From: Yponomeuta sedellus | Taxonomy: Eukaryota > Arthropoda > Insecta > Lepidoptera > Yponomeutidae | Reading direction: 5' to 3' | DNA: 64,000 bases | NCBI GenBank assembly: GCA_934045075.1 | Contig: OW203726.1 | Coordinates: forward strand, 16,245,988 to 16,309,987 | Part shown: piece after piece, positions 1 to 9,590 of the stretch | Position numbering within the stretch: position 1 is the first letter of the stretch | Layout of the letters: every line of letters starts with the position of its first letter | Program-made: the position numbers and the translations under genes | The notes under the pieces: generated by a model | Told to the model about the DNA's origin: nothing | The model's database searches: none | Seen by the model: only the letters and a program-made list of their open reading frames with translations

Positions 1-14
1 TGTGATCACTTGAG

Positions 15-52
15 GACATAGGGCCTTAGAAGGATATAGCCTGAAGAAGAAT
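15..52 (+). mobile_element. LINE 3' tail remnant
   Basis: The segment ends in 'atatagcctgaagaagaa'. This matches, in reverse complement, the ends of the LINE tails at about 4.16 kb and 47.89 kb, which begin cttcttc...ggctatatta. It is a short plus-orientation 3' end with a GAA-type tail. The source family is not identified. Confidence 0.45.
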
Positions 53-177
53 AACATACGGGTTTAGGGTTCTTATGTTCATTGTTTAGGATATTATAAT
101 GATCTACGTACAAAGAGAGCCGTTAGTTAGGCATAGGTCTCTTCTCTTTAACGACGTATATTTAACGATGGACTACA

Positions 178-297
178 TAATGAGGAAACCTGAGTGTCTG
201 AGATATTTACACGCCACAGCGCTTCAAATTGCTAATCCACGCTCAGCACGCGTGTTAAATACCCCTATACTCTGTCTCTAAGAGAAGGGTGTCCCAA
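178..297 (+). mobile_element. SINE family C 3' part
   Basis: The signature 'tgaggaaacctgagtgtctg' is followed by a 'caaattgctaatccacg' block and 'tctctaagagaagggtgtcc'. These blocks occur in the same order in other C copies (minus strand at 11.3 and 21.7 kb, plus strand at 41.3 kb). The tRNA-like head is missing, so this is a 5'-truncated copy. The 60-codon ORF across it is a by-product. Confidence 0.6.
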
Positions 298-884
298 ACA
301 ATGAATACAATAGGGATAGGCTTAATAAAAAAAATGACAAATTACTTCCAAAGATAGAATTACCGTTGTGGAAATATAGCGTGTCTACTTGATGATGATA
401 CCAACAATTCAAAACATTAAAATATCTACACGCGCAAGTCATAAAGTTCCCTTTCAAAGTGGTCGTTGAAAGTCGCGAACCGTTGGCTAGATTATATCAA
501 GATTCAATATGTTGGCACTAGCAAGACGACATATCGGCCGGGGCCATTAGGAAGTGGCGGTGCGGAAACTCTTCGGTATTTGCGGGCGTGTTCGCATCGG
601 CCCAGTAGTCTTGCGCAAGTTGCTTGCCACAATTTTCTGGAAAGACGAGTTTTTGACGCGTATCATTCGGAATACGTCGAGAATGTAAAATATGATTACT
701 TTTAGCGACGCCAAAGCTCTGTTTCAAGGAATTTCATGATTTCGAATCAATGCGAAATCTAAGCGACAGAGTTAAATCATTGAAATAATTATGCTGAGTA
801 CCGTTTTATAAAGAAAATTCTTCACGATTTACTTTGTCGTAATGTTGATACAATCATTTAGGTTACGCAAAAAAAGCACAAAAC
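298..884. other. Unassigned stretch with GC-rich patch
   Basis: No repeat family is recognised here. Bases 530-670 are clearly richer in G and C than their surroundings and are open in overlapping frames on both strands (466-705 plus, 518-727 minus). Neither translation shows a motif I recognise. A decayed coding fragment is possible but unsupported. Confidence 0.3.
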
Positions 885-898
885 ATTTCACCATAAAA

Positions 899-1416
899 TT
901 ATACTATTTTTATTTTAATGCACTAACCCGTGCTAGTGCTGCCTGTATGTACGTAATACAGAGAATAGTGTAAAGAGGTTCGAAATTTCACTGATGCCGG
1001 TGAGTCGCCCATTAGCTCAGTTGGAAAGAGCGCTGGCACGGACAGCCAGAGGTCGCGGGTTCGAATCCCGACATGGGCGGAATTTTAAGCCTCTAAATAG
1101 GTTTTTAAAATTGTCCTTAGCATGGGTTAGTGCATTAAAAATAAAAATAGTATAATCATGTGGGTACAGTGATATCATTCCGATGTAACCTTACTGCAAA
1201 GTAGGTAGTCGGGGCTGTAAGTGATGCAATTTACTTAAGCCAGATGTCGCTGCCTGCACGTAATACAGAGAATAGTGTAAAGAGGTTCGAAATTTCACTG
1301 ATGCCGGTGAGTCACCCATTAGCTCAGTTGGAAAGAGTGCTGGCACGGACAGCCAGAGGTCACGGGTTCGAATCCCGACATGGGTGGAATTTTTAGCCTC
1401 TAAATAGGTTTTTAAA
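899..1416 (-). mobile_element. Compound SINE family A with two inverted bodies
   Basis: The direct repeats atttcacca+aaaa (885-898, with one differing base at 1417-1430) bracket the unit, so it is one insertion. Read on the minus strand, its sense tail lies at about 899-935. Upstream of that tail are two inverted bodies, with tRNA-like parts at 1007-1078 and 1314-1385 on the plus strand. Both tRNA-like parts have an A box (TAGCTCAGTTGG), a B box (GGTTCGAATCC), a CTGGC/GCCAG anticodon stem and the T arm. Each is preceded by a conserved leader of about 100 nt and followed by 'gcctctaaataggttttt'. The outer arm ends at TTTTAAAAACC, the same boundary as in the copies at 32.5 and 58.2 kb. The 117-codon minus ORF at 1191-1544 is a by-product. 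Confidence 0.75.
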
Positions 1417-1484
1417 ATTTCACCACAAAAACAGCACCAGCGTTTTGTGTGAGTAGGTAATTGTTTTGACACTATAAACATTTT

Positions 1485-1600
1485 ATTTAGATAGAGAACA
1501 CTTTGTTGTACATAAAAATGGAAATTATACAGATATTTCTTCACCTAAGAGTACAGACGGTTTATTTACTTATTATTTATTTTAACTCAACAAGTATTAC
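1485..1600 (-). mobile_element. LINE 3'-UTR-like repeat M
   Basis: The segment shares 'agatagagaacacttt' and the following 'aaaaatggaaat...aagagtacagacgg' blocks with 25528-25650. The reverse complement ends like other copies in 'aataaagtgttctctatct'. This suggests the 3' UTR of a non-LTR element with a polyadenylation-like AATAAA. No coding part is attached. Confidence 0.5.
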
Positions 1601-2640
1601 TTCAGAAGAATGTAATTGCCAAAAAGGTATATTAAACGATATCAACCTTTGAGTGACCTTACTGCTGGGGAAAAGGTATCTTCCTGTTATTGATCGGTAT
1701 GGGCAAATTCTGTTACTAAGTATTTCGGAAATTATAGCGAAGAGAGTGAACTTGCCCGAACAGTGTTAAAACTTTGAAGAAATACTTACACCAACTCGCC
1801 AGCGTGAACGCGTGATTCGATCACGATTCCAATAAAAAAGATCTCTATGCACCGAAAGTGAAAAGTCTCTCCCGACTGCGATGTGTGATAAAGTCTGTAT
1901 ATTTTCCGGGAATCCGCCTTTAATGGGGTTTTGGACTGTAAGTACTTCTTTACTGTACTAAAAATAAACGTCGCATTTCATTCCACTGCTTAGCCTGCTT
2001 TTTGTAACCATCATCCATTTCAAACACTGTTGAGTTTTATTTTCAATCCGATAATAAGTGCCTGTGACAAATTCAAATTGAATTAAGGACATTAACTAGA
2101 CATAAACTAATAAATGTATAATTCTTGCTTAGTAACTACTATTAATCATTTGAACGCAGCTATGGCGGATGCGTAATCAATGGGCACTTCCATGAAATGA
2201 ACGCAATCACCGCGTAAAGGTACAGTAGACCAATTACGCGACAATCGCACTGATTACGTCATAATCGCTCCTCAAGTGCGCTAACTAGAAATCGGCGAGA
2301 TAATACCAGCGACGAGCGTCCAATTCACAGAATAAGGACGAGCAGAACAATCACTTCTTTACTGGCCGGTTGTACATTGGACGATTATTGTAACGACATT
2401 ATATTTAACAAGACCGTTGTTCGAACGTTGGTTTGAAATACTAGTCCAATGATCTCGTGTCTCTCGGATATCTTCCATTGTGGAACCAGCTAATCCAACA
2501 TGTTGATGGTCCAAGGCTTCAACACCATGCTTACATGTAGTAAGTTAATATGTATTAAGATGTATGTACCAATAAAGTGGCTTTCTAAGTTACGGACATA
2601 ATATGTGAAGTTATTGCAGTGATATTATCGCTGACGGTGA
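1601..2640. other. Unassigned, with clustered ATTACG/CGTAAT motifs
   Basis: No gene or repeat is recognised. Around 2170-2270 the sequence has several near-repeats of GCGTAATCA, CAATTACGCG and GATTACGTCA, the last resembling a CRE/bZIP site (TTACGTCA). This is a loose motif cluster only, and no promoter is claimed. Confidence 0.25.
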
Positions 2641-2644
2641 GATA

Positions 2645-2745
2645 AGGCCTTGCTTTTAGCAATAAGGCCGCCAATTGTACTTTGTACCTTTAAACATTTT
2701 CGGTATTTGTTGTTTTTTTCAGTGTACAATAATGAATATTCTTAT
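2645..2745 (+). mobile_element. LINE 3'-UTR-like repeat M, plus copy
   Basis: The block 'gcttttagcaataaggccgc' followed by 'aattgtactttgtacc' and a later 'gtacaataa' is the opposite-strand counterpart of the M copies at 1.5, 25.5 and 32.2 kb. It is non-coding and short. Confidence 0.45.
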
Positions 2746-2761
2746 CTCATCCTATCTAATC

Positions 2762-2865
2762 TCTTAACCTCAGCGCTTGAAATTGCCAATCCGTGGTGGG
2801 CAGGCGTGGTAATTAAGCTTATACTCTAGGCCTGTTCTCTGCAGTGGGACGTGTATAGGCTATAT
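2762..2865 (+). mobile_element. SINE family C 3' part
   Basis: The order 'cctcagcgcttgaaattgcc', 'aatccgtggtgggc' and 'ctctgcagtgggac' is the family C body and 3' end. The head is missing. Confidence 0.55.
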
Positions 2866-3770
2866 ATAAAAGTTATCTACATTGTAAGGCGCAGATTAGG
2901 GTCTGTTATTGTTCCTTGTCTTTCATACTTTAGCAACTTTTGTTTATTATAATAACAGAACTATCATCTTTATGTTGTTTCAACAACAAGGTTACGGCGG
3001 TTGTTGCGAGAACTTACCGAACGTTTTCGAGTCAAGTTGAAGTCTATTAGACTGATGATGGCGACTCTATTTGACCGAATTCGATCACGGCGACTGTTTA
3101 GGTGGAAGAAGGTAAAAGCCTTGTGCCCTTGTGTCTTTTACAACCTTCGGGTATGAAGCCCTAAAAATGTGTTCCTCCTTCTTTAAGTCTAGGGGGAATT
3201 CTTCATTAAGGGGCTTCGTGCAGTAACACTGGCGCCACCAATGGAAAAACATCATTTTATTTTTACAGAGCGTTTTTGCTAAAAGTTTCAGTACAATCTC
3301 ACAATCATATAACTGGATTTCTTAATGAACCGTCGAGAATTAAGGCAACTACTTTTTGCCTAAAAATTCTCGCAACGCGATGAAATTAATAAATATGTCT
3401 TCATTCAATTAATTCCGCTGAATTATTCACTGTATTCCACAGTTATACATCCTGTTTTAGCTTGCTGTAAGTTATTGCAACAAAAGTTATTAATACTTTT
3501 CTACTAATTTTAAGTTCTTATGAGAGGAAACCATTTCTGGGAATTTTCTTATCGGCCAATCACTAGTACTGAGTGACACGACATGAGTCGTGTCATGCAA
3601 TACTCCGTTTTATCACAGTAACAGAGTGACTTTGGCATGTCCCAGCTCTGTGACAGCGGCCCCATCTACGAAGGCGAGCGCCCCTTTCGTTTTCACTTAC
3701 AAAGTAATTTTCGCCCAATTAGCTCGCACAGAATACGCTTCCTCCGCGTCGCTGCACAGAAAGATTGCTT
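2866..3770. other. Unassigned; contains an F-arm fragment
   Basis: Bases 3227-3290 carry 'gcgccaccaatgg' followed by an AT-rich block like one arm of the foldback element at 14.87-15.16 kb. The rest shows nothing I recognise. The 71- and 76-codon ORFs near 3.6-3.9 kb run into the tandem duplication and look fortuitous. Confidence 0.3.
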
Positions 3771-4005
3771 CCTCTATCTATCTACGTATCTGTTCCAGCG
3801 GATAGGACATTTCCGGCTCCTTTGGTCATGCAATACTTTCCCAGTTTTGTCGCGAAAAAAGTTCTAATGTTGCATAGTTGTGATACCTCTATCTATCTAC
3901 GTATCTGTTCCAGCGGATAGGACATTTCCGGCTCCTTTGGTCATGCAATACTTTCCCAGTTTTGTCGCGAAAAAAGTTCTAATGTTGCATAGTTGTGATA
4001 CCTCT
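3771..4005. repeat. Perfect 115-bp tandem duplication
   Basis: Two copies (3771-3885 and 3886-4000) read identically base for base, and a further five bases (cctct) follow at 4001-4005. The cctct/ctatctatct microhomology at the edges suggests replication slippage or unequal exchange. The complete identity suggests it is recent, or an assembly artefact. Confidence 0.9.
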
Positions 4006-4049
4006 AAGTCCACAGCCCGGACGCTGAGTTTATGGCGGATGTCGTCATG

Positions 4050-4290
4050 ACCATTACCATCATAATCGACCTGTGTCAGTTAACTGCTACATATATAGGC
4101 CGCTGCTAAGACATGCCACTGCGCCCTATCTTTGGTGGTTCGTTCATAATATCTTCATAGCTCTTCTTCTTATTGAGGCTATATTAGCCCACTGCTGGAC
4201 ATAGCCCTCCCCTAATGAGCGCCATAGCGCTCTGTCTTTAGCTTGCCGCATCCAATATCTGCCTGCAGTTTTTCGCAGATCATCATCCCA
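4050..4290 (-). mobile_element. Two LINE 3'-end remnants in tandem
   Basis: Bases 4161-4285 match the LINE tail family D ('ggctatattagcccactgct', 'atagccctcccctaatgagc'), read as a minus-strand 3' end with a GAAGAA tail. The preceding 4060-4135 ('ctgtgtcagttaactgctac', 'ataggccgctgctaagacat') has the same general layout and may be a more diverged 3' end. There is no open reading frame. Confidence 0.5.
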
Positions 4291-5960
4291 CCATAATATA
4301 GCTCAATGTTTGGCAATTGATTTAAAGACACTATCTACACTACAGTGGGAAGTATATGGGCTGCTTACGCACGTACCTTTAATAAAGTGGTAGATAGAAA
4401 GAATCTTTAAAGATAATTTCAGAAGATTCATGTCCGTGTTGAAGACAGTTTACAGTTAAGCAAGCTTATCAATGAAAATTAACGGCCTTGATGAAAGCTA
4501 AAAAGAACAGTCGAAATAACAAATGTCCACGTTACAGCTATCGAGAATGAATGCTCTGATCGTCTCCAATGAAATAAAAGGAGTTCAACTATTATGATGA
4601 GAAAACTAGCAACAGCTGCACGGATTAATTCTGTGTGTTTGACATCGAAATAGTCGTTGGTAGGAATTTTTTTCGTGCTATAATTATAATATCTGCTCCC
4701 AAAATTAGTGCGTGCTTTATGTTCGTATGGATGGGGCTCGCGTTACACGCCACGTTTCTTCTTTACTTTTGAATTTAACGATATAATTAATTACGTAACT
4801 TCTGAAATATTTAAGCACTGACATTTATTAACGTCTCGATTTGTGAATAATTTATAGCGAAATGTTGTGCCCAATAATTGTCTGTATTCATGTGAAATAT
4901 TTTGACATCAAAAGTGTTGGCTACATCACCACGGGAAACATTATCGCTTGCATAACATAGTGAAGATGTTTATGCATCGTAAAACAAAATTGTTACATAA
5001 TGAACGTCAAAAATTAATAGAAGTTGTGAGTGTCAAGACAAATATATTATTTGAGCGCGAAAATAATAAAAAACTCCATATTAATTTTTACCTAAAATCT
5101 TTTTCCTAAGCCCAAGTTTATTTCTTCTCTCTGCGATTTCGATCCTCTAGGTACATACTACTTAACATTATTATATTTTTAAATAACATACTCGTACATA
5201 GTAAAAATTGCAGTTTTATGTCCTTCATTTCTGAAGAAACTAACCCACATGACAGCAGAATCTTCCCAACTGTTCGCAAAGTAGCACTGATCAACAAAAG
5301 GAGCATAAATATTCAGAACAATGATCGAAGCGTAGTCTGAATGACGTTTATGTCAACATGAACAATTTTAGGCCTTTGATCGATTGCCAAAAGCAAACCA
5401 CGGTTGCGGTTTTATAGAACACAGATGGATTCGCTTCCGCCTGCATTTTATAGCCCTAGACGTTAAAAAAATCATGCCGTAACGTTGATCGTCCTTTTAG
5501 TTAGCTATGTTTCATTGCACATGAAGCATTAAAGAGGACATTGCATAAGAAATAAGATGTACAAAGACAAACTTATTGGGTTCCTTCTTATTAAATTTTT
5601 CTGTGATTTTTAACTATCGAAAGGTGACTTGTGCCAAACTACTAGATAAGCAACTTAAAATAAAAAGACTTATCTAGAGATAAACTAAAATAGGTAGCGG
5701 ATCGATATAGTTGTCAGTCATACAATTTTCTATGGATAGTTCTGTAAATTGTCATGATTGAAGTTGTAAATTGACATTTAAAGACCTTTTTTATTTTATG
5801 CTTTCATCTCAGATTCTGTTTTTTAAAATAATAGGGCCTATATAATTTAATACATACTTAGAACATGTTTTTTTTATGGAACACGTAAGGTTTCAAGCAT
5901 TATCTATCAAACAGCATTAGTACGAAAATGAAAGGCTGTAATTCACATAATTAAACAAAA
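4291..5960. other. Unassigned AT-rich stretch
   Basis: No repeat family, RNA gene or convincing ORF is seen. The 62-codon minus ORF at 5118-5306 is short and has no recognisable domain. Confidence 0.3.
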
Positions 5961-5969
5961 AAAAATACA

Positions 5970-6360
5970 CTTAAGGCGCTACAAGGTGCTAACTAGCGCC
6001 ACCAATGAAAAATCTGTATATCTTCTTAGGTTACTTTCCACTATCCATATAAACCCCACAGTAGCGGGCCTTATTTCGGAAGTTATCAAGCCGCCCATAA
6101 CACCTGGGACATGGCTTAATGACTGCTATTTCATGACAGCCGACACCAACGGCTTAACGTGCCTTGCGAAGCACATTCCATTAAAGCACTTAAGATGGCT
6201 AAGTAGCGCCACCAATAGAATAAAAATCATAACTTGTTATATAATATGTTTTTTTCAAAAGGTAAACATTAAAAATCTTAATATTTGCAAACATATAGCC
6301 TAGAATGTAGTTTTAATATCCTAGGACTAGGTATTAATATCCTAATCGATTAAAGTCTTA
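5970..6360. mobile_element. Foldback family F copy with inserted SINE B fragment
   Basis: Two 'tagcgccaccaat' blocks (about 5994 and 6207) flank a minus-strand fragment of 5S-like SINE B at 6061-6175 ('gttatcaagccgcccat', 'ggcttaacgtgccttgcgaa'). From 6213 to 6360 the sequence matches one arm of the 14.87-15.16 kb element ('tagcctagaatg', 'taatatcctaggact'). The matching second arm is absent, and the Harbinger-type MITE sits at the arm's end. Confidence 0.6.
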
Positions 6361-6969
6361 GGGTTGGACCTCATCTGGCAGCACGGAATCGCCTTTGTTC
6401 CGCCTGTGCTACCACGTGCTGCAGTATGCTGCCGCATGCGAATGCGCGCTGTCACATTCCGCAGACAAAAAAGGCGATCGCACGCGTCAGCATGCTGCAG
6501 CATGTGGTGGCATACTGCCGCGTTCTTTCATGATTCATTCATGATTGCATTCTCTTTACGGTGTTGGTCACTGTATTCCGCCGACTCCATGTCATAGAGA
6601 CAAGGATATTTCTGCACTAAAACTATCAAATTTTCGTCAGTCATTGTTATTTCCATCCGTACGGCATGAATGAACAGGCTGCACTGAGCTGACGAGCGGC
6701 CGAGTGCGCCATTGTACCATAGAGTGAGACAGCATGCGATAAGAGATCAAAAGAGATAAGAGATGCAGCAAGAGATCGGCGCTTCAGCGTTCCGGAGTCT
6801 CCCTGCCGACCACTGCATTTTGACCGTGATGCCGATCGCCTCGAGGATTCCGCCGCGTGCTATCGCATTATGCTTACTGTCTCGGTCTAGCAAATGGCAG
6901 TACTAAGCGAAAGAAAGAGAAAGGGCGACGGAAAAAGGCGATTCCGTGCTGCCAGATGAGGTCCAACCC
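6361..6969. mobile_element. 609-bp Harbinger-type MITE
   Basis: The terminal inverted repeats are 36 bp and identical. The left begins GGGTTGGACCTCATCTGGCA and continues to GCCTTT. The right is its reverse complement, ending GAGGTCCAACCC. The TIRs are flanked on both sides by TTA (6358-6360 and 6970-6972), which is the PIF/Harbinger target duplication. The interior has no transposase ORF and is rich in GC and in GCATGC/CTGCAG-like short repeats. Identical TIRs suggest limited age. The 77- and 76-codon ORFs across it are fortuitous. Confidence 0.85.
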
Positions 6970-6972
6970 TTA

Positions 6973-7480
6973 CTTTTCATTCCACCTCAGCAAGGAAATG
7001 ACTAAATGCAAAAAAAAACGTTTACAATCACAAGATAGGTACACTTTTTTAATTCACAAACTTAGTGTACACGATGTTCTAAATTAAATTTACTTTATCC
7101 TCTAAAGAATAAAAACGGCTATTCCACTCAGATATTGAAGATTAAAAATACTCTTTCCGAGATGGTGGGATGAAAACGTATTTTTTTTTATTTCAACGAT
7201 AAAGCTCATCCGTCAGCAAACAAAGTTGTCCTCGAGTGCAAAATGAGCTGAACACATTTAGCCAACCGCACATACAACTGCACTAACTCACAGTTAATAT
7301 CAATGCATTTGGCCGCGTTTACACACGAAACTTTTCGCGTTGATTCAACTTTAGTTCCCTGTTACTTTGTTTGCGACCGGTTGCGTTCTGCAGTGGTTTA
7401 ATTCAATGCAGCGCTGGTTATTATGTCGCCACGTTGAAACTCAGACAAAACGGAACTGTGTGAATATATACAGGGTGTAA
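6973..7480. other. Unassigned
   Basis: No recognisable family or gene. An imperfect AT-rich section lies at 7140-7200. Confidence 0.3.
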
Positions 7481-7481
7481 A

Positions 7482-7545
7482 ATTATTCTCTCTCTGAGAG
7501 AAGACCTGTGCCCTGAATTGGGACATATATAGACTACATAAAACG
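7482..7545 (+). mobile_element. SINE family C extreme 3' end
   Basis: The block 'ctctgagagaagacctgtgc' followed by 'cctgaattgggacatatata' is the family C 3' terminus. It is a heavily 5'-truncated remnant. Confidence 0.5.
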
Positions 7546-7578
7546 AAATTTTCATATCCTTTTACAAAGAGCGGGGCG

Positions 7579-7905
7579 GCACCTTACCGCGCCTGTTGTT
7601 GCTTAGCTCAATCAATTAAACAGGCGCGGTAAGGTGCAAGATGGGTGACCATCCTGTGACTAAAGCTAGTGGCATTTTTCCGAGCGCTTCCATGCTTCAT
7701 AAAGCACATTAAGCCGTTGGCCCGGCTGTCATGTAATGGCTGTCGTTAAGCCATGTCAGAGGCCTCATGGGCGGCTTGATAACTTCTGACCTCAACTCTC
7801 CACCAACCCGGACTTGGCCCCCGTGGTGGACTATGGCCCCAAACCTTCTGCGATGCAGGAAGAGGCCCGTGCCCCAACAGTGGGGACACACAATTGTTGA
7901 TATCG
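7579..7905 (+). mobile_element. 5S-rRNA-like SINE B with foldback 5' end
   Basis: The body carries a 5S-like segment (caggcgcggtaaggtgc, then gatgggtgacc) followed by the B-specific region ('ccgagcgcttcc', 'ttaagccatgtcagaggcc', 'accaacccggacttggcccc') and the tail 'caacagtggggaca'. Bases 7579-7597 are an exact reverse complement of 7619-7637 (19 bp), with a 21-nt spacer holding the inverted 5S segment's continuation. The 5' end is therefore an inverted duplicate of the 5S-like part. The ORFs at 7709-7991 on both strands are by-products of the SINE. Confidence 0.75.
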
Positions 7906-8249
7906 GTCGACATACCGGCGCAAAAGAAACGGCGGCCGACGGGCATATCAGGAGAACGGGTTATTTGCATGTGTATTGTAGTCTAATGTAGTCAATTTAT
8001 TGTAGTCTAGTCTAATTTGTAAGTATTTAAGAATTGTTTTACGTTTAAATATTAGTACTAGTTTCTATTGATGAGTCTATCTATCACCCAGCAGATAAGG
8101 TAAAGGCCTCTTCCCAGTCAGGAAACCCCTCTCGGTCCCCTACCCCTCATGGTTTTCAAAGGGCATTCGTAATTTCATCGTCGTAGCGAGTCACTGGTCT
8201 GTTTACCAATCGTTTACCTAACCTTGGCCAACACTCTGTGACCAAAAAA

Positions 8250-8345
8250 CTCCGTTTTTAGGGTTCCGTTGTCACCAAATCCTTGTAGTTTCACCATGTC
8301 TGTCTCTTTGTCCCCTTTGCCCTTCTTTCGGCTAAACAGTTGATT
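8250..8345. mobile_element. Possible 'gggttccgt' repeat fragment
   Basis: The blocks 'ttagggttccgttgtcacc' and 'tgtctgtctctttgtccc' resemble the start of the repeat at 45.13-45.35 kb. The match is weak and diverged. Confidence 0.3.
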
Positions 8346-8392
8346 GTAGAAACGTGAGAATCAGAGCAATAGCACATACTGGTACTGTGTCA

Positions 8393-8556
8393 ACCCCTTG
8401 TATGTCTCGACTGCTGGGGCACGGGTCTCTTCCTGAATTGCAGGAATGCTTCTTGCATTAATCACGCCCCTGTACGTTTGCATGTAATTAATGCAATAAA
8501 AAAATAAAATAAATAAATAAAATTAGGCCATACCCACGGGGGCCAAGTCGGGGTTG
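8393..8556 (-). mobile_element. SINE B 3' end split by an inserted 3' end P
   Basis: The inverted B tail ('gactgctggggcacgggtct') stops at about 8440 and resumes at 8524 ('aggccatacccacgggggcc'). Between them lies an 80-bp block ('aatgcttcttgcattaatca ... gcaataaaaaaataaa') that recurs inverted at 19.76-19.84 kb. It looks like a polyadenylated retroposon 3' end with AATAAA-like runs, here a nested insertion in the plus orientation. Confidence 0.6.
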
Positions 8557-9015
8557 GTAGAGCACATATTATGAACTTTAAAGTAAAACTATCACGGCTA
8601 TGTAGGCTTTGAAATTTAACGAGTAATAGGCTAACGAGTAACCGATTTATAACGGGAAAATTTCGGACAAATCCCATTGAAAATAATTAAATAATCATGG
8701 ACATATTACACAGATCTTGTTAGCCCTATACTAAGTACAACTAAATGATTTATGTTATAGGTGCTAACTCGACGATAGATTTAATACAATTAATACATAG
8801 ATAACTTCCAAGACCCGAGACAAACTAGAAAAGTTCGTTTCCTAGTTTGACCCGGCCGGGGAAATTAATTTGATGAAATTAAATTGATGAAGTTGTTAGT
8901 TCTGTAAAGCAGGTACTGAACCCTTCCTTTGACGGAACTCTACGCTGTACATAGCAAGATTTGGACTTGGCCAGTTTTGTGCTGTCTAGCGATCTAATTC
9001 AAGAGACACCAGCCG
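8557..9015. mobile_element. Repeat family J interrupted by SINE K
   Basis: The blocks 'actatcacggctatgtaggc' (about 8590) and 'gatctaattcaagaga' plus 'ccagccg' (about 8990) occur in the same order at 32.83-33.06 kb without interruption. At 8692-8861 a minus-strand SINE K copy (reverse complement of 18.24-18.40 kb, ending 'ctagtttgacccggccggg') splits it. Family J has no visible coding part, TIR or tail. Confidence 0.65.
8692..8861 (-). mobile_element. SINE family K, 5'-truncated
   Basis: The copy matches the body of the 18.18-18.42 kb element in reverse: 'catggacatattacacagat', 'gccctatactaagtacaact', 'gaaaagttcgtttcctagtt'. It stops within the tRNA-like head just after the B-box region. It is inserted in family J. 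Confidence 0.75.
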
Positions 9016-9400
9016 GGGGCGCTGAAAATCGATATCGCTTTAAATCTTTTGGCAAATGGAATCGGGGCCTAAGGAATGTAAATGGATCTAGGAGTGTTAT
9101 TGGTGAAGCATTAAGATTATCCTCAGTAATGATCTCATCGATGCCAAGTCGTAACATTCCTACACGAGCGTGCATCGCGAAAGTTATTGCTACTGGTAAA
9201 CTATTTAGTGCATAACTTTTCATGCGCTGCGTCTGGCCCGATATTTCCAATGTACCGTTACATTTTGGTTCTGTCATGAAAATGGCTTTTTCAAGATTTC
9301 CACAAAGGAAAAGTTCTACGTTTAAAATTTAAAGAGCTTAGCTGAATAAAGCGGGTCAGCTTTCTAGCTGATAATAGTGACAGCCAAAATCATGTTCGGT
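9016..9400. other. Unassigned
   Basis: Overlapping ORFs of 84 and 92 codons lie on opposite strands (8961-9215, 8999-9277). They share no recognisable motif and partly overlap family J, so I treat them as chance. Confidence 0.25.
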
Positions 9401-9404
9401 TGGA

Positions 9405-9590
9405 TTCCACAATAAAATGGACCGAGGCGTAAGAAGCCGAACCGAGGATGACGAGATGGATTCATTACATGATGGAACATCATGATAATAGGATGATCAT
9501 GCATCGGCTTTGCAGAAAGATGCAATGGGCCGAGCGAAATGGAAGAAGAATTTTGAAGAAGCTAAGACCACATGGCAGTGATAGCTGTGA
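9405..9590 (+). pseudogene. Possible decayed LINE reverse-transcriptase C-terminus
   Basis: With frameshifts, the plus strand reads like the basic C-terminal tail of insect non-LTR reverse transcriptases: a 'PRMTRW' segment near 9440, then further on 'WAERNGRRIL' near 9530. No catalytic domain is present. The similarity is by eye only, and the frame is broken. Confidence 0.35.

Noticed and set aside
1007..1078. Apparent tRNA gene with good A and B boxes and anticodon stem
   Set aside because: It is repeated many times with the same flanks and tail, has C at the position before the anticodon where U is expected, and lies within target duplications, so it is a SINE head.
1191..1544. 117-codon minus ORF
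   Set aside because: It runs through the inverted SINE A body. The same peptide segments recur wherever the SINE occurs.
3771..4005. CRISPR-like repeat array
   Set aside because: It is a simple two-copy tandem duplication without spacers, and the DNA is clearly from a eukaryote. No array is seen anywhere in the window.
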